64,000 bases of DNA, taken from Lepidostoma basale. Its lineage: Eukaryota; Arthropoda; Insecta; Trichoptera; Lepidostomatidae. This document shows positions 62,331 to 64,000 of the stretch, one piece after another. Each line of letters opens with the position of its first letter. The first letter of the stretch is position 1. Both the position numbers and the translations under genes were made by a program. Location of the stretch: NCBI GenBank assembly GCA_022606425.2, contig JAHDVF020001509.1, positions 1 through 64,000 of the forward strand. The letters run 5' to 3'. The notes beneath the pieces were generated by a model. That model was not told the DNA's origin, did no database searches, and saw only the letters and a program-made list of their open reading frames with translations.

Positions 62331-62332
62331 TT

Positions 62333-62650
62333 TTTATAAATCAAGGAATGAGTTTTCCACTTTTTATTTTGGAATTCCGCAATGCATCAGATAGTAGCTG
62401 ATTCTAAAAAAATCATAATGAATTTGGAATTTCGATTTTTTATTAATTAAAACACTGTTGTCACTTTTGAGTTTCATTTTCCTCGACATGTATCGAAGGA
62501 CATACACCATTATCTTCGGAAGAATGATGTAAACAGTTTTATCGAAAGTGAGCGTCGTTATCCCAATGATGAAGGCGAAAAACCTATGAAACATGTCGAT
62601 AAAAATAATCTCAGAAGTGGAAAAAACATTATTTTAATTCATTAAAAAAA
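62333..62650. repeat. H7 fold-back element
   Basis: Left, minus: tcctcgacatgtatcgaagg. Right, plus: cccaatgatgaaggcgaaaa, cctatgaaacatgtcgataa. Outer arms cacttttgagtttcattttc and tctcagaagtggaaaaaaca pair. Confidence 0.65.
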
Positions 62651-62725
62651 GTCTCTCCAAATCCCTAGACAGCAAGAATGAATCGCTACACCATTTCTTC
62701 CTGACATAATTCTCACACCATACAA
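62651..62725 (-). mobile_element. RTE-B 3' scrap
   Basis: gcaagaatgaatcgctacac and atttcttcctgacataattc match the last part of RTE-B in reverse. Confidence 0.5.
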
Positions 62726-62789
62726 AAATTCTTCATAACACTATTAATTTTAGAGTATAGATTGAGTATGTGAGAGGGGAGAAAAACAA

Positions 62790-62905
62790 TTCGGAAATTG
62801 TATTCTATTGATATTGTGAAAATCATACGTTTCTAGAAGTTTCGTTTTCTTTCGTGGCATAAACAAATTAGAAAATGCCCTAATAAATCGTCATATTTAG
62901 CTCTC
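62790..62905 (-). repeat. H1 repeat, worn
   Basis: catacgtttctagaagtttc and aaatgccctaataaatcgtc. Confidence 0.45.
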
Positions 62906-62949
62906 TTAAATTATTATTTTTTCTCTATAACATGATAATATATTTTTTA

Positions 62950-63092
62950 TTGCTCTTTACATCATTACAGCGTGAACAAAACTGATGTAAATGCTATGGC
63001 TATCATATTGACTCTCTTGACATGTGATAGGCACCTATCTTCATTTTGTTGTCACGTGTGTTCTACCAGACCAAAGACCGAAAGAATTAAAT
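62950..63092 (-). repeat. SINE fragment
   Basis: gctctttacatcattacagc, ttgacatgtgataggcacct and gttctaccagaccaaagacc in reverse SINE order. The tRNA-like head is absent. Confidence 0.65.
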
Positions 63093-63324
63093 AAAAATAC
63101 TTTCTTTAGTTTGTACAATCCGAGCGGTAGGCGAGCACCTCGACTGAGCTAATGGTCCCCGCCAGATTCTCCACGGCACCTTCGTCCGAGTTATGGCCTG
63201 CAAACTAACTGGTGTGAAGCGCTTCCCCGAGAGGGGGCGCGCCGTGTCCATTAGACGGAATCACACAACCTCCTGCCACATATCGTCGGGAGTACGATAT
63301 AAACAGTTTTGCCGAAATATTATA
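63093..63324. other. Unique GC-rich block
   Basis: gagcggtaggcgagcacctc, aatggtccccgccagattct and gagagggggcgcgccgtgtc are single-copy. No frame. Confidence 0.4.
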
Positions 63325-64000
63325 ATCGTCTTCTTCTTTTTCTGCTGATTGTAGATCTCGCGATCTGTTAATTTATTTATTTATTTTGACATAAACGCCG
63401 CAAGGGCTTTTACAAAAATGACATGTTTAGTTACAAAGGTAATATAAAAGTTTGGGCAAATAGACAGACAACTAACATATAACGGCAAAACACAAAAACG
63501 AGAATAAGGATAACATAAGAGAAATTAGAAATTACATGAGATAGAAAGGAACATAACATAATATAAATTAGAATTTACATGCATAGGATTGATAAGAACA
63601 TAACATGATAGAAATTAGAAATTACGAAAAAAGAACAACAGTAAAGAAACAAAGTGATGGTAATTTACCAGTCCAATATGTGACCGGATCATGTACATGT
63701 GGGGCGAGCGAATAGGAGACGAATACTAATATAAATAAAGTTTAAAATCTATGTGAATTCAAAAAGAGCATGAAGTTGCTTTTTAAAAATAGGAAGACTC
63801 TTACAAAACATGTCCAACGATTGTCCATATACATATGCAGTTTATGCAGGATATCAACTTTCTTCCTGTGATGAAGACGACCAGCCTTCTCTCCATCTCT
63901 TTGGTGGTCGTCCTGGTGGTCGACGACCCTCTGGAGTCTCGTGCATCACGATAATAGGAATTCTTGCTGAATCCATTCTCTCGATGTGGTCCCTCCAGAA
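63325..64000 (-). mobile_element. RTE-D 3' end, split by an inserted element
   Basis: Right part (63840-64000), minus: FWRDHIERMDSARIPIIVMH, ETPEGRRPPGRPPKRWREGW. Left part (63325-63369) is the untranslated end gcgagatctacaatcagcag with an AAG tail. The copy at 3318-3560 is continuous here, so 63370-63839 is an insertion. The element continues off the window. Confidence 0.8.
63370..63839 (-). mobile_element. LINE 3' end inserted in RTE-D
   Basis: Minus strand begins with MFCKSLPIFKKQLHALFEF and a stop, the kind of ending seen in CR1/Jockey-like ORF2 proteins. A roughly 370-bp 3' UTR follows and ends gtcaaaataaataaataaat. Left and right flanks share gtt(t/a)a, a short candidate target duplication. 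Confidence 0.6.

Overview
The window is nuclear DNA of an insect, most likely a moth or butterfly. It is AT-rich, with no operons or bacterial-type coding density. It is crowded with decayed RTE-like non-LTR retrotransposons, tRNA-derived SINEs, one nearly full-length mariner and many fold-back repeats. The only gene I can name is an atonal-type proneural bHLH gene on the minus strand (21440-22261, one exon, 273 aa). The lepidopteran assignment is an inference from the repeat style and AT richness and was not checked against any database.

Layout. 1-20900: repeat-rich left flank of atonal, with RTE-like fragments (named here RTE-A, A2, B, C, D, E, G by sequence group), SINEs and fold-back repeats. 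20900-22800: atonal with its likely 3' end, TATA box and GC-rich upstream region. 22800-51800: a long gene-poor right flank of nested repeats, including a Jockey-like reverse transcriptase (47428-48315), an RTE endonuclease start (43893-44400), an R1-like 3' end (44440-45025), CR1/L2-like pieces, a 98-bp AC microsatellite and GC-rich islands. 51798-53080: mariner with 31-bp perfect terminal inverted repeats. 53085-64000: RTE-B ends, SINEs, fold-backs, and a MITE inserted into a fold-back.

The most interesting signal is not a protein. Many of the dispersed fold-back repeats, although different in sequence, share one layout: a CTGANGA-like core, one extra nucleotide, a short hairpin (stem II), GAAA, a palindrome (CATG, CCGG, CTAG, CAGCTG or CGATCG), then T plus one base. 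This is the layout of a hammerhead self-cleaving ribozyme with a minimal, palindromic stem III. Such ribozymes are known from Penelope-like retroelements. Stem II changes by paired substitutions between copies, and stem I pairs in at least two families. I number the families by stem II and palindrome: H1 (GCCT/AGGC, CATG), H2 (GTCAAC/GTTGAC, CAGCTG), H3 (GCTCC/GGAGC, CCGG), H4 (GGCAG/CTGCC, CGATCG), H5 (GCCAG/CTGGC, CCGG), H6 (GCTTG/CAAGC, CTAG), H7 (GATGAAGG-type core, CATG), H8 (GGAG/CTCC, CATG), H9 (GGG/CCC, CATG), H10 (GGA/TCC, CATG). They usually occur as tail-to-tail inverted pairs. No Penelope reverse transcriptase is visible here, so the link to that group is an inference.

The non-repetitive GC-rich islands scattered through the AT-rich background are the best candidates for atonal regulatory DNA or for ends of genes outside the window. 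One of them (34840-35051) looks like a promoter followed by a short first coding exon.
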